DNA of 64,000 bases, taken from assembly GCF_004664715.2 (NCBI RefSeq), contig NC_051073.1, forward strand, positions 67,600,164-67,664,163. Direction: 5' to 3'. The DNA is from Peromyscus leucopus. Taxonomy: Eukaryota > Chordata > Mammalia > Rodentia > Cricetidae. Below are positions 1 to 11,688 of the stretch, in pieces. A program made the position numbers and the translations under genes. Position 1 is the stretch's first letter. Each line of letters begins with the position of its first letter. The notes below the pieces were generated by a model. It did not search any database and was not told the origin of the DNA. It worked only from the letters and a program-made list of their open reading frames with translations.

Positions 1-1535
1 CTACACCAAATATGCACACTAATGGAAATGGCAACAATCAATCATGGATGGAGGTTGGGCTTAAGAGTCCCACCCCTTCAACTGAGCTGGAGAGTCACTG
101 CCATCAGTTGTACAACCACTGGCAAGCCCTCCAGCATCCAATGGAGAGTCTTAAACCTGTGGTCACAAAATGACTCTGATTAAGCCCATTGTGTCTCCAG
201 GTTCTGTCATTACAGATATCGTATTGTGGGCATTTTTGCTTGCTTAGACTCGTGTTACACTGTGATAAGGATGATGGGATTCTGTCCCATCTGAGGACTC
301 TGAGCACTCCCATCTGCCTACTGCGGAGTTAAGACAAGCCAGACTTATCCCAGACTAGACAGACACCTTGACTGATTTCCATGTCAGCCTTTAGGTAACC
401 TTTGTCTGACCCATCTGATTGGAAAGTGAATATTTGTATCAATCGTAAACAATCCAATGGACAGATTTTCTTTTTTTATTGTACAATAAAATGATCAGAT
501 CAGCTGAATAACATGACTAATTGTTCTTAATTACACAAAGTGCTGGCCACTATTCTTTTAAAAAAAGGCAATCAGTTGTATTTGAGCTGGACCCAGGGGA
601 GCCTAGGATAGAAATTATAGTTACAAATGTATCCCCTCCTTTATTAGACATGCTTAAGCTATTATAAAAACATGTTTCCTTTAAAATGTAAGCATGTGGT
701 ATTTACAAAAGGCTTGGTACAGCCTTCCAAATCTCAGTTTTGTTGACACCATTCAATAAATTTGTGTGCGTATGAATGAAAATGAAGCTGTACTTCATTA
801 GTCAATTTCACAGAATTCTAATTACTTCTAGCGAGAGAAGATCTTGTTTAGAAAGATAATTAATGTGGGTCAAGGTGAAAAACAGGTTACAGAGCAAATG
901 TGCATAAAAGTAACAACTTATTAGGAAATAAAATGTCTAACTAATCCTGTCAGCCATTTGGACGAAGGGAAAGAATATTTAACATGTACATGCTTGTGTG
1001 CACACACCATACACAAGCACAAAATATTTTTAAAGAATTTGGTATCTAAAAGATCCAAAGAACTGTCTTTGACTCCCTTTTCTCTTCTGAATATGAGGGC
1101 TAATGTTTTACAAATAACCAGATGTGTAAATTGTACTAACAAATTTATTTTTACCATCAAGCATTGTGCAGATTAGATTTTTCATTCCCAACTTTCTTTA
1201 TTGATAGAGTAATAAAAATATTAAAGGCAATGAAAAAGGTAATGATACCATCTTAAGCACATTTTCAAGGTGTATCGGCTTCACTAGGTGGTTGCTCAGC
1301 ACATTATAGAACATTTTCACTCCAAAACCTTGTTAGATCTGTGCAACTTCTTCTCCTTTCAGCAGGTGGATATCTAGTGTCTCCAACTTCCTATAACAAG
1401 AACTGAAGAGGCAGACTGATATCTCATCCTCCTGCTTCTTTTCTGCTATAAGACAAAATGAAATATTTTCTTGATTTTTAGATTTTAATTGAAAAACAAT
1501 ATTGTCATTAATGAAAGAAAATTCTCACATGTCAG
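1..1535. other. Intronic sequence, no gene seen
   Basis: This is A+T-rich intron. The first 360 bases look like an old, unclassified dispersed repeat (G+C-richer, with phrases such as atcatggatggaggttgggc). Small ORFs here have no recognisable product. Confidence 0.5.
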
Positions 1536-1890
1536 GCTCTGGAGATTACCCAGTGGTTAAAGCTATTGGCATATAAGTGTGAGGACCATAAGTGTAGTAG
1601 GTCTCCATAAGCACATCAAAGTGGGTACAGTAGGGCACTGTAGTTCCATCATACCTATGGTCTGGAGAGAGAGTGAGGCAAGAGACTCTCTGGAAACATG
1701 CAGACCAACAAGCCTGGTACACTTAGTGGTGTAAACCAAGACCCTGTCTCAAACAAGGTATAAACTAAGGACTAACACCCCAGATTGTTCTTTCCCTGCC
1801 ATACTCAAAATTCTGTAGATGTGCCTGCACTTGCCCACATGAGGATGTGTGTATATATGGTACGTGTACACGTGTGCACACACACATCAT
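1536..1890 (+). mobile_element. B4/RSINE-like SINE, degenerate
   Basis: The left part resembles the tRNA-derived head of rodent SINEs (ggagattacccagtggttaa). The middle carries the B1-derived phrase accctgtctcaaacaaggt. The element runs into a CA and CATA microsatellite, as this class often does. It is strongly diverged, so the family is uncertain. Confidence 0.5.
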
Positions 1891-1937
1891 TCATACATAC
1901 ATACATAAATACATACATACATACACACATACATACA
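1891..1937. repeat. (CATA)n microsatellite
   Basis: Interrupted tetranucleotide array of catacata units, directly after the SINE and a short CA run. Confidence 0.85.
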
Positions 1938-2029
1938 AATCATTCACAGACATACATCATTCACTCACATACACATGCATGCAGATAAAAAGCATCTCAC
2001 AAATCATCATTTTACTCGGGGTTATATAA

Positions 2030-5000
2030 AAACAAAATGCATGTTTCACGAAAGCAGTATATTTACCTGTATTTAAATAGAGTGGGGTCATATTATCCAA
2101 GTCCAACCACAAATGAGACTGGATTCTCCCCAGCTACCTATGGCTTTAAGTGTTTGGAGATCTGCTTTCTTGTAGACAAAGCACAAGACCCTGCTACTTG
2201 ACATGAGAACTCAAGTTTTTCTGCCTCTTGAAACATTTATGTACAGGAAGTATCACTGATGTATTTGTTTTGTCTTCTAAGTGATATAAATGAAAAGCAT
2301 TTGATGAAATGATTCTGATCCAATTAGGTAACAGGCATTGAAGAAATAGTCACATGAAAAAGTTATTTGGAAGAGATCTTTCAAAGGGTAGGTTGTTAAT
2401 AACTATCAGTAGATGTGTTCTTGGTACATAAAGGAGAATACTATTCCCCAGAAGTCATCAATATGTATTCCATATCTGAAAATCAACGTGCATGAACATG
2501 GAGCTGCTATTAGCAATCATTAATTACTGCTCTGCTGTGAACGGTGTTCATTCATTTGCTTTCTCTGACTGACAGGCAGTAATGAGCTAATGAGACATCT
2601 AGTTAAATAAATATGATTTTAAGTTAATAAAAGGGTAAACATGATTTTAATGAGTTACTATGCTAATAGAATTTCAGTACTTATGGGTCAACTATGGTGG
2701 TATGCATATCAGGATGGATATGAGATTGTCTCTCAGGCCCAACACGGCAGTTTGCTAGATGTATGGCCTAGAGGGAGTTTGTTGAGGATCAAGTCAAATG
2801 ACAAATGTGGACATTTCCTTAAAATGTAATTTATTCATATGTACGAAAAATTAACCTTCAGAATAGGTCTATTCTTCAATTCCTTCCTTTCTATGTTTAT
2901 CTCTGCCCTCTCAGCATATCTCCATTTGAGTTGTTTTCCATTTCTTCCTATACATGCATACAGGAAATGTTTTGGTAATATACATCAATATATGACTTTT
3001 AGAAAGAGGGTGATAATGTAGAGTTCAGCTAAAACAGCAGTAGAAAAATTTCAGGATTTTATCTCATTGCTTAGGGATCCAGATGTGAGCTAGCTGACTT
3101 GGTAAACAAATGTCCAGAAGTGGCCTCCTTGAGTTTAACCCTTTACACCAAACAGATGGTTTGCCTGAGGTCTTCTGGAACTACAGCCCTTTGTGTGAAA
3201 ACCTTAGACACTTTCATTCACCTTTTCATCTGGCTGTTGAAAATAAGATGTTCCACTCTTCCTTGACGTACTGAAGTAGTATGCCTATTCATGTCGATCT
3301 ACAGAGGAACTTGGTTCTTCTGACTCTGCAAGGAGCACATTCTTCTGATAGGATGTAAAAGACAGCGCCACTTGTTAGCATAAAGAAACTTAAAGGGTGG
3401 AAGATTTACAAGAGACAACCAAATTCAGAGTGAGAGACAGAGCGTCTAGATATGCCGTTTGCTCCCCTTTCCTAGTCTGTTCAATGGCTGTTTTAGTCAG
3501 TTTTATTGGTTTTATTTTATTTGTTGAATGATATAAACACCTGACATAAAACTTTAAGGGGAAAGTGTTTCTTTGACTTTATGGTTCAGGGGTTTCAGAG
3601 GGCCCATGCTGAGACAGAATATCATAGTTGCAAGAGTATGTGGGGTAAAGTGAGATCTCTCAGAGGACCAGAATCAGGAAGTAGAGAGAGATAGAATGTC
3701 AGTGACCTGCTTCTTTCAGCCAGGTCACACCCCCCCCCAAAAAAAAGTTTCTGAAATAATGCTACCACACAAGGAACAAACCCTTTACATATGAGTCTTT
3801 CTGGGAGCGACACCTCATATCCAAAGCATAACCTTGTGTCCCTGCCCCCAAGCCATCACACCCATCTCCTAATGAAAAGCAAATATAATCCACATTTAAG
3901 AATTCACAATGTCTTCATAGTTCCAACACTGTTCAAAAGGCCAACTTTAAAGTCTTGTATGAAACTCAAATTGAACTATCAGCTGTGATATATATTTGTG
4001 AAAGCTCAGAATAGGATAATAAGAATAAAATATTTGCTCTGCCTATAGCTCTAAGTCTGCATCCAGGGCAAGCATGCTGTATGGCACAAGTTCCAAAGTG
4101 AAACCCTACACCTAAGGCTTTGCTGTTTGCAGGCTGTGGTGGTGTCTTCTTCTTGGGCTGGATCTGCCCATCGTCAGCAGCTATTCTTAGGAGACATTTC
4201 TGGACTCTCTATCATCGTAGAGTTCCCACCGAAGCCTATGATTCACCATGGCCGCTTCATTCATTGCTCACCTGGGGACCCAGTTATACATTGCTTATCC
4301 TCCGGGACCCATCTTTGAAATCTGGGCAGAAGCTGCCATGATCCCATAACTCTTGCATTTTTCCATGCCTGCAAAATGAGCATCACAAGAAGACCAAAAT
4401 TTGCCGCCGGTTCCACTGGTGGCCTGATTTATAGCTGCAGTGGCCCACGAGTGTCTGAGTGGTGGACGTGGGAAAACCTTCTCAATTCACTTGTGTGTCC
4501 TGGAGTTCTTTATTCTAAGGTAAAACTAATTCCTGAGAGGCACACATGGTATCTTTCCTCCTATCCTGGTTCAAAGTGCTTGATTTTTTTAAATAATGAT
4601 AATCATTTCAACAATAATGCTCTTGTCCACTCTAAATGTGCTCTTTTTTTGGTTTAACTATACATTTTTCAAATCTTTCTATTCTGCCTTTTCAACTCAG
4701 TACTCAATATGAATCTGGCTAAAAGAAGCCAGAAATAATGATACCACAGCTTTAAGGCTGTGCTAGTTTGAAATTCCCTTTATTAAATTAATTTAGTCTA
4801 TGAGTTATAAATCCAACCCGACTGAAAATCTCAGGACAAGGATAAAATGTGGGCATCTTCTTTGCCAGAATGTAACATGAATGGTCTCTAGTCAAATTCT
4901 CAGGAAGCTGTTCATTGCCACCTGAAATATTTGGAGCCAAGTCTTTTCTCTCTGAATTCCTTTCAGTATTGTGGCCTTCTGATCTCTCACTACAATCATC

Positions 5001-5674
5001 TGCTAAGCTCTGCTTGCTCCATCATGGGGCTACTGTAGCCTGCGTTTCTAAAATCAGCTGAATTCCCATCCCCTCCAATAACAACAGTTCTGAGGTTTAG
5101 TCACAGCTGATAGATTCCTATCGAAAGACTACGTTTCCTAGATTCCCCTGCATACTTCTGATTGTCATTTTTATCTATATAATGGGCTACATCCCATCTT
5201 CTTCTGTAGGCATTCTGGCCATTTGCACACCTGGATGACAATGCTCCCTTCCCTGGATACTTGCTTTCTAGGCATGTTTGGTCATTTTGAGACTTGAAGG
5301 ATCTCTAAAGGACTGGATATTGACCCTTGTTTTTACCTTGATCCAGGGCCACTCCATGGGTTCCAAATTCTCCATGGGTTCCAAATTCTCCATTCCAAAA
5401 TACCCATCCTCAGCCTGACCACAGGCTAATCTAAAAAGTTCCATTTGGAAGACCTCACACAGAGTTCACTTGTTTAGCTGTCAGCCCAAATCTGGCCTCA
5501 ATATACATTGCACAAATGTCCACTGATGGTCCAAGTTCTGAACTTTTGACTATAATACCAAAATTGATTTACATAACTTCCTGAGAGAGAATAGTAGCAT
5601 GATCTGAGGCCCCTCCCCCACATAACTCACAGTTCTCTTTAATCCTTATCATGGCTCTGACTTGCATCCCCACC
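2030..5674. other. Intronic sequence with a possible conserved element and unclassified old repeats
   Basis: No gene is seen. Around 2470-2620 is a run of homeodomain-type ATTA/TAAT cores. At 3730-3747 there is a C run next to an A run. From about 4100 to 5600 the sequence is G+C-richer and looks like old ERV or LTR-derived DNA. One part (about 5120-5257) is repeated at about 10849-10983. An 18 bp unit (ctccatgggttccaaatt) is exactly tandemly duplicated at 5352-5387. Confidence 0.5.
5352..5387. repeat. Perfect 18 bp tandem duplication
   Basis: Unit ctccatgggttccaaatt occurs at 5352-5369 and 5370-5387 without a mismatch. Confidence 0.9.
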
Positions 5675-5686
5675 AAGAGCCAGAAC

Positions 5687-5839
5687 GCGCCGGGTGTGGT
5701 GGCGCACGCCTTTAATCCCAGCACTTGGGAGGCAGAGGCAGGCGGATCTCTGTGAGTTCGAGGCCAGCCTGGGCTACCAAGTGAGCTCCAGGAAAGGCGC
5801 AAAGCTACACAGAGAAACCCTGTCTCGTAAAAACAAAAA
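5687..5839 (+). mobile_element. B1 SINE (cricetid type)
   Basis: This is a full-length B1. It starts gcgccgggtgtggtggcgca, contains tttaatcccagcacttggga and gtgagttcgaggccagcctg, and ends with aaagctacacagagaaaccc, the right-end variant typical of cricetids, plus an A-rich tail. Flanking direct repeats aagagccagaac (5675-5686) and aagagtcagaac (5840-5851) differ by one base and are the target-site duplication. Confidence 0.95.
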
Positions 5840-5996
5840 AAGAGTCAGAACACCTGTTGTCTTTTCTCCTGGGCTTCCAAACTGTAACCTATTCCTAAGA
5901 GATAGATTAGTGCTCTTATGCCTTGTGTTTTTGCCTACTTGTGTCTGTTCCTCTCCGAACTTGGAAAATCCTGCTTGTATCTTTAACAGCAAAGAG

Positions 5997-5998
<2 letters not shown>

Positions 5999-6031
<33 letters not shown>
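5999..6031. repeat. Poly(A) tract of about 33 bases
   Basis: Pure A run with no recognisable SINE body directly upstream. It may be the tail of a lost element or a simple expansion. Confidence 0.85.
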
Positions 6032-6032
<1 letters not shown>

Positions 6033-8651
6033 ATTTCAGATAGTCTGCCCCATTTGCAGACATGCAAAAAATAGTTATAGATATGTAGATCACTGGGATC
6101 AGGATTGTAGGGATTCAGTTGTATTTTGAGTGTGGACATTGAAAAACTGTTCCGTGCTATTTTACTCTATTGAAAAGGCAACTCTCTAGTTGAAATTCGG
6201 CCATCCTGCTCCAGACCGGAATATGTTCATCTAAGTTTCCTCCATAGCCCCTGTTCTGGGTCAGGCCAGCCACCTGACTCACTGACAGAAAAGGGAAGCA
6301 AAACACAACAGTCTCGGAAAAGATACTTTGTGCTTGAGAACCATTAAGAAAAAACTATGGCTCATAGAAGGTTGCAAATGGCAAGGTGTTTAACTCTCTT
6401 TCCTTGGTTTTGCTTACTATCTTTAAAGCTTTGTTGAAATTTTAACTTTTGTGTTTTAGGATTTCTAAATTCATTAAATGTGATATAATGGTCTATAAAA
6501 TGGAAAGTTATGCACCTGATGGACTCGCCTTACCGTACCATGTGGCTTGCCATCATTTTGGCTGATGACCTAGGTTCATCTTAGGGTAAACAAAAACCTT
6601 GTGGCTTGACACCATCCTGGCTGATGACCTAGTAACTATATGCTTGCAGCCATCATGGCTGACAATATCATCAGTATGGAAGCATGCCATGTAAATTTAT
6701 GGGCATCTTGGTTGAAGTGATTATGTGGTATATCTCTACTTATCATTGTATTCCCTTTTTTAGACTAAGGCGGCAACATCAGGCTTCCAAGATGGTTTTT
6801 TGAAAGTTGAGTCATATAAGAAACTGGCATTTTGTAAATGTATACTTTAAAAGGAACAGAAAATGAGGTCCCCACTCTTTCTGCAGACATTATTTGATAC
6901 TAAATGATCTTTAATTAAAGAATTATATATTTTTGAGTATTTATTTATTTACTTTATATCCTGACCACATTTCAGTCCCTAAGAATTATATCTTTTAAGG
7001 CTCAAGTTTAACAGGGATAAAATTATAAAATCCTAATCCTATAAAAGAGTTATTAACTTACTATAAACTGTTAAAGATAATTAAGATACACAAGATATTG
7101 GTCAGTCATGCTAAGTACAGATGTAATTTATTTACAGAGATAAGCTTGGAATGAGAGATCAATTTTTATCTCCATTATATAGTCTTCTATTATCTCTCAT
7201 TAAATAGTATTTTGCATGTATTGTCAAAATTAAGCCTAAAACAAGTAAAGCAAAACAAGTTTAAAGAAAACTTAAAGTTTGTTTAATGTAAAATAATATT
7301 CAAAACCAGGCACAGTTTAAAAATTGGCTATAAAAGATTGAATTCTTGAGTAAAATGAGTTAAGTTTACCATATACTTACATGGCAGGAAGTCCTCAGTT
7401 TCAGGGAGTTCCTTTGGATAAAGCACAAGTTCCCTTGGATGGAGACCCATCCCAAAAGAGTAAGTTGCATGCTAGCCTCATTATATGATTAGGACGTATG
7501 GAAAATAAGGCCTTCTAGGAGTCTCCTGCTTCTGCCTGACCAGGTCTAACAATATGGGCTGAACCAGAAAAACGGAAAAACAACAACACAAACCAAACCA
7601 AAACAAAACCCTCCGTATCTACCAGAAAGATAAATTTTCCCCATGTCTCACATAACAGGGGTATGGACTGTCTTGTTCAGTAGAGGATCTCAACGTCTAC
7701 ACATACATTCTAAATGTTTCAAACAACAGAGAGGCAAATAGCAATCACTCTGCTCCCAATGTTTCATGAACTGACATATGAGGATACTGTGAACCTTGTA
7801 TGTAAACCTATCACTGACTGGAATTGGGCTTGCATGCTAGTTAGATTGATCATGTTCTTTACTCTGGCATTCAATTTTTCTTAGAAAAAGCTAACTAGGA
7901 TCCATACCCCAACCACTCATGTTCCCTCATTCAAGGCAGATCCCAGACACTCTGTCATCAAACACACAGCTTTGGAAAGTTATCCAGAATTTTCAAGAAG
8001 TGTCTTTGGCAGTTGGTTTTATATCTTTAGGGTCAAGACATGATTCTATTAAGTGATATCCCAAATCCCTCAGGTTGTTCAGGAAGAGGAGACTTGGATG
8101 AAGGAGACTCTTTCAAACCTGGTGCCTTGAGAATGCAATGTAGTTTCTACCCAAACAGAGGGCTTCAGAGCCAGCACTTGTATATAGTCTCACCTTAAAG
8201 CCTATGAGCAGTACACCGGCTTCCTCAGTGATGCTTTGAATGTTTTCTAAGAAATTCCCAAAGACAATATTTGTTAAAGCTCATCTAATTTGGTTTTTAC
8301 AAATTATGCCTCTAAACAACCAATCTATTTTAAAACAGAAGGATATTAAGAAGCTATACTTACTGCTGCCAGTGTGCAGTGGCCTAGAGAGCTGTCCATT
8401 GGCAGAAGGAATAGAGTTGAGGTTAGCCTTCTTTGTTATTCAGAACATGTTACATGTAAATTGTTACAGATTTGACATGACTGATTGCTTTCATCTTTCA
8501 TCTGTTGGTTGAGTGTATGGAATGAAAATACTGTAGAGAAACTTTATAAGGGTCTGTTAATAGAATTTATTTTAGAAAACTTTGTAAAGTACATTATTTA
8601 CTCTTGACATGGCAGCCACTGACTCGGGTAGTAACTTAGGTTGTTCTAGAG
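6032..8651. other. Intronic sequence, partly old ERV-like repeat
   Basis: No gene is seen. Between 6541 and 6720 a unit of the form gtggcttg..ccatc..ggctgatgacctag is repeated about three times with divergence, resembling rodent ERV LTR sequence. The rest is A+T-rich. Confidence 0.45.
6541..6720. repeat. Imperfect tandem repeat, LTR-like
   Basis: ggctgatgacctag occurs at about 6560 and 6620, each preceded by gtggcttg and a ccatc core. A third, weaker unit (gcttgcagccatcatggctg) follows at about 6641. Confidence 0.55.
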
Positions 8652-8877
8652 CCGTGGTTCTCAACTTTCCTAATGCCACGATCCCTTAATACAGTTCCTC
8701 ATGTTGTGGTGACTCTCCAGCCACAAAATTCTTTTCATTGCTACTTCATAACTATAATTTTGCTACTGTTATGAATTATAATGTAAATATCAGATATGCA
8801 GGATATCCAATATGTGACCCCTGTGAAAAGGTCTTTAACCTCCACAAGGGTCTTTAGCTACAGGTTGATAACCACTG
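8652..8877. mobile_element. URR1-type hAT-Charlie DNA transposon (MITE)
   Basis: This 226 bp element has terminal inverted repeats: it starts ccgtggttctcaac and ends gttgataaccactg. The body includes catgttgtggtgactctcca and ttcataactataattttgct, which match the rodent URR1 consensus as I recall it. The 8 bp flanks ttctagag (8644-8651) and ttctaatg (8878-8885) form a decayed hAT target duplication. It is non-autonomous, with no transposase. Confidence 0.85.
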
Positions 8878-8885
8878 TTCTAATG

Positions 8886-9700
8886 TGTTCTGAGTAATTG
8901 CCTGTTGAGGAGAAAGCAATCACTGTCCCTGGAAGTATTTTTAAATTAGAAATTGAAAAACATTTCTTTGGGGGAGAATACAACTTGAAATTAAATTGTC
9001 TCTTCATGAAACCTAAAATTTTCTATATGATCTTGAAATATAATGATTTGATGTTAACAAAAATATGTATTAAGTCATGTTTTTAAATGCCATATATGGT
9101 CTATATTTAAGGTAATTGTTATGACTTAAAAAAAAAAACTTACCTTAGCAAATTGTTTCTAACCAAAAATTGTGTTTTACTTGAGATACTCCTTTTTATT
9201 TATTAAATAATAGGTGGTATTGTTAATTCTTGAAACAAAAATACAAAGTTCATCATATGTGAAAGGGAGGATTATCACTTAGATACTTTCTGATCAGATT
9301 CATTCATTAAATGCTGACTTTAACTGGATTCTTTCACAAAGCTTCCAGGTTTTTATTCCTTATATAGGGGTCTGATATAAACAAACAGCTAATTACAGCT
9401 ATCTTATCCTTCTATAGAACTCTGGTATGTGGTCCAGCCCATTGTACAATTGCCTTGAACCTTAAGTTAACTTTATATTTAACTTTATGCTAATCTTGAA
9501 GTAAACCTTTGCCTCATGTAACTGTCTCTTAATGTTCTCCATAAAGTTCAAGTATTACCTCCTGACCTATAGTCTCAATTTTCTCCTCTGTTAATCTTTA
9601 CCACGGCACCTGGGATTGATCCTCTTCTCAGACACTCTAACTGTTGCTCCTCCCCTCTTCTCCCTTTTGTCAGCCATAAAGCAGTTACATAAAAGATGGC
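8886..9700. other. Intronic sequence, no gene seen
   Basis: A+T-rich to about 9560, then grading into a C+T-richer segment that precedes the retroviral env remnant. Confidence 0.45.
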
Positions 9701-9779
9701 TTTTCAAAACCCCTGAAAGCACTTTGGGTGACCACTGAAAGGATAATGGGTAGGTCATGGGCCATCCAACTCATCCCTC

Positions 9780-10274
9780 TTCTTGCCACTCCAGATATTG
9801 TTCGTGAGGTTCCGAACTAAAACTGCTGGACTTCTTTGCATCCTTTAACTTCTCTGTCTCAGCACGGATCAGGTTAACATCCTTCAGGGTCTCAACAACT
9901 CCTTGCTGCTGCAGTGTTCCACAATTAAAAAGAACTAGGTCTGACTACTGCTAAAGATGGGATTCGTGCCCTCCCCAAACAATGCTGCTTCCACACCAAC
10001 AAATCCTACCATGTTTTAGATGATGCTTAGAGACAAGGGCCAGGCAAAAATTCAACCACAAGCCTCTTTTCCTGTGCATGGACCTTTGGTTCCTTCTAAC
10101 TCTGGCTCATTCCCGTAATCAATCCTCCCTCCTTATTATCCTCATAATTATGTTTTTACCTTGTCTTTTAAATGTTTTTCTTACTGAACTTCACCCTATA
10201 CTCAAACAAAATGTTCCACGATAGCTCTCTCAATAGCTGTCACCCTACAACAGTTCCATTTGTGCCAGATACAT

Positions 10275-10277
<3 letters not shown>
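9780..10277 (+). pseudogene. Endogenous retrovirus env (transmembrane subunit) remnant
   Basis: In + frames, allowing one frameshift, the segment around 9880-10010 reads like the heptad/immunosuppressive region and cysteine motif of class I retroviral Env TM. There is an N-N-S-L-A-A-A-V core at about 9894-9917, then an L-T-T-A-K-D-G-like stretch and a C-C-F-H-T-N-K-S-like stretch ending about 10005. The first cysteine of the CX6CC motif is replaced by Arg, and in-frame stops and frameshifts are present, so it is dead. Downstream hydrophobic codons (about 10080-10190) could be the old membrane anchor. No gag or pol was recognised next to it. Confidence 0.45.

Positions 10278-10338
<61 letters not shown>
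10278..10338. repeat. (GA)n microsatellite
   Basis: About 30 pure GA dinucleotides. Confidence 0.95.
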
Positions 10339-10342
<4 letters not shown>

Positions 10343-11688
10343 ACCTCTTAGATGCTGTGTGAAAACTGGTTAAAAGGGAGCAAGGCAGAAAATAATTCTT
10401 TCTAGTAGTCCTTTATTTTCTCCTTCCCCTTCCTTGGATGTTCTGAAGCTCTTTGGTATTCTTGCTAGCTCATTTTGGTGCAACAGTTCAGACAATGGGA
10501 CCAGTCACTGTCACCCTGAATCAATGCTACGACTACTTTCTGTCAACAACCCACTCTGTCTCTCCCACCTCCACCCCTCCCCCAACCTTCCTGGGAAATC
10601 TCCCATTTCTACTCTGTAGCCAAATCATCTGCTTCCAGCCTTCTAATCCTTATTTTTCAAGTCTCTTCAGGAGTACAGGTAATTGCTTGATCCATCACAG
10701 GCAATCAAGATAAGACTCTCCCTGTGCTATGTGACCAGAGGACCCTCTCTTCAATGGAGCCAGAACTACCTTCCCCCAGCCCTCCTCAGCAGAATAACAC
10801 ACCTGCCCTGCAGTTTTTATGTCTTGTCAGAGTTAAAAATGATAGTGTCCTGCAGAAAGACTATACTTCCAATCTCACTTTGTGGACTGAGGAAGTCATT
10901 TCTGCCCCTGTAAAAGGCTGCTTCCCATCTTCTTCTGTAGGCATTTTGGCATCAGCACACATGGATGACAAAATGCTCCCTTGACTCTAGTAAACATGGT
11001 CCTGGCTAAGATCAGACCAAGCCTCTCTTTCTACCTCCTGTCTCCCTACAGCTGCTTTCAAATAATCTAACAACAGCAGTGACCAAACTTCTATGACACC
11101 AGTTTTCTGTATTAGTTACCTTTGCATCATTGTGAGCTAAATATCTGACAGAAAAACTTAAAAATGGGAAAGACTTCTGATTTCACTCTACACTGCTACA
11201 CTCCCTTGATGCTTTGCCCATAATGAAGTTGAACATTTTGGTGGTAGAAGCCATTGTAGGAGGCAGCAGCTGTCTGCCTGACAGTGGGCAATAATCAGGG
11301 AGAAGGGATGCCTGTAATAGTGGGCTCTCTTAATCCATGAAGGTATCTAACATTCGGAATAGTGCCACCGACATTCAGAATGTGTCTCCCCTCTTAACTG
11401 GTTCTCTCTGGAAATGGACTCACAGATATATTCTGAGGTGCACTGGCCTAATATCACTGGTACCCCTCAATGCAATCAAGTTGACAATAAAGATTGATTC
11501 CAAGAGAAGGAGCATGTCTTGTCCAGAATCACAATGCATATTATTTCCACACACACGCAAAAATTGACCTTGTTAAGTCATTTTTGGGAAGCATGATAAT
11601 TCCTCGTAGTGAATATGCCCCCAGGAATTAGTGTACACATAAAGGGAAATAATGTTGGAATGCATTTACTTTCATTTGTTGAAGTTTC
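10339..11688. other. Intronic sequence, probably partly LTR-derived
   Basis: No gene is seen. About 10849-10983 is a diverged copy of 5120-5257, with the shared cores gaaagacta and ttcttctgtaggcatt, suggesting a dispersed repeat, perhaps the LTR of the nearby ERV remnant. Confidence 0.4.

Noticed and set aside
5694..6139. ORFs of 121-126 codons on both strands
   Set aside because: They read through a B1 SINE and a poly(A) tract.
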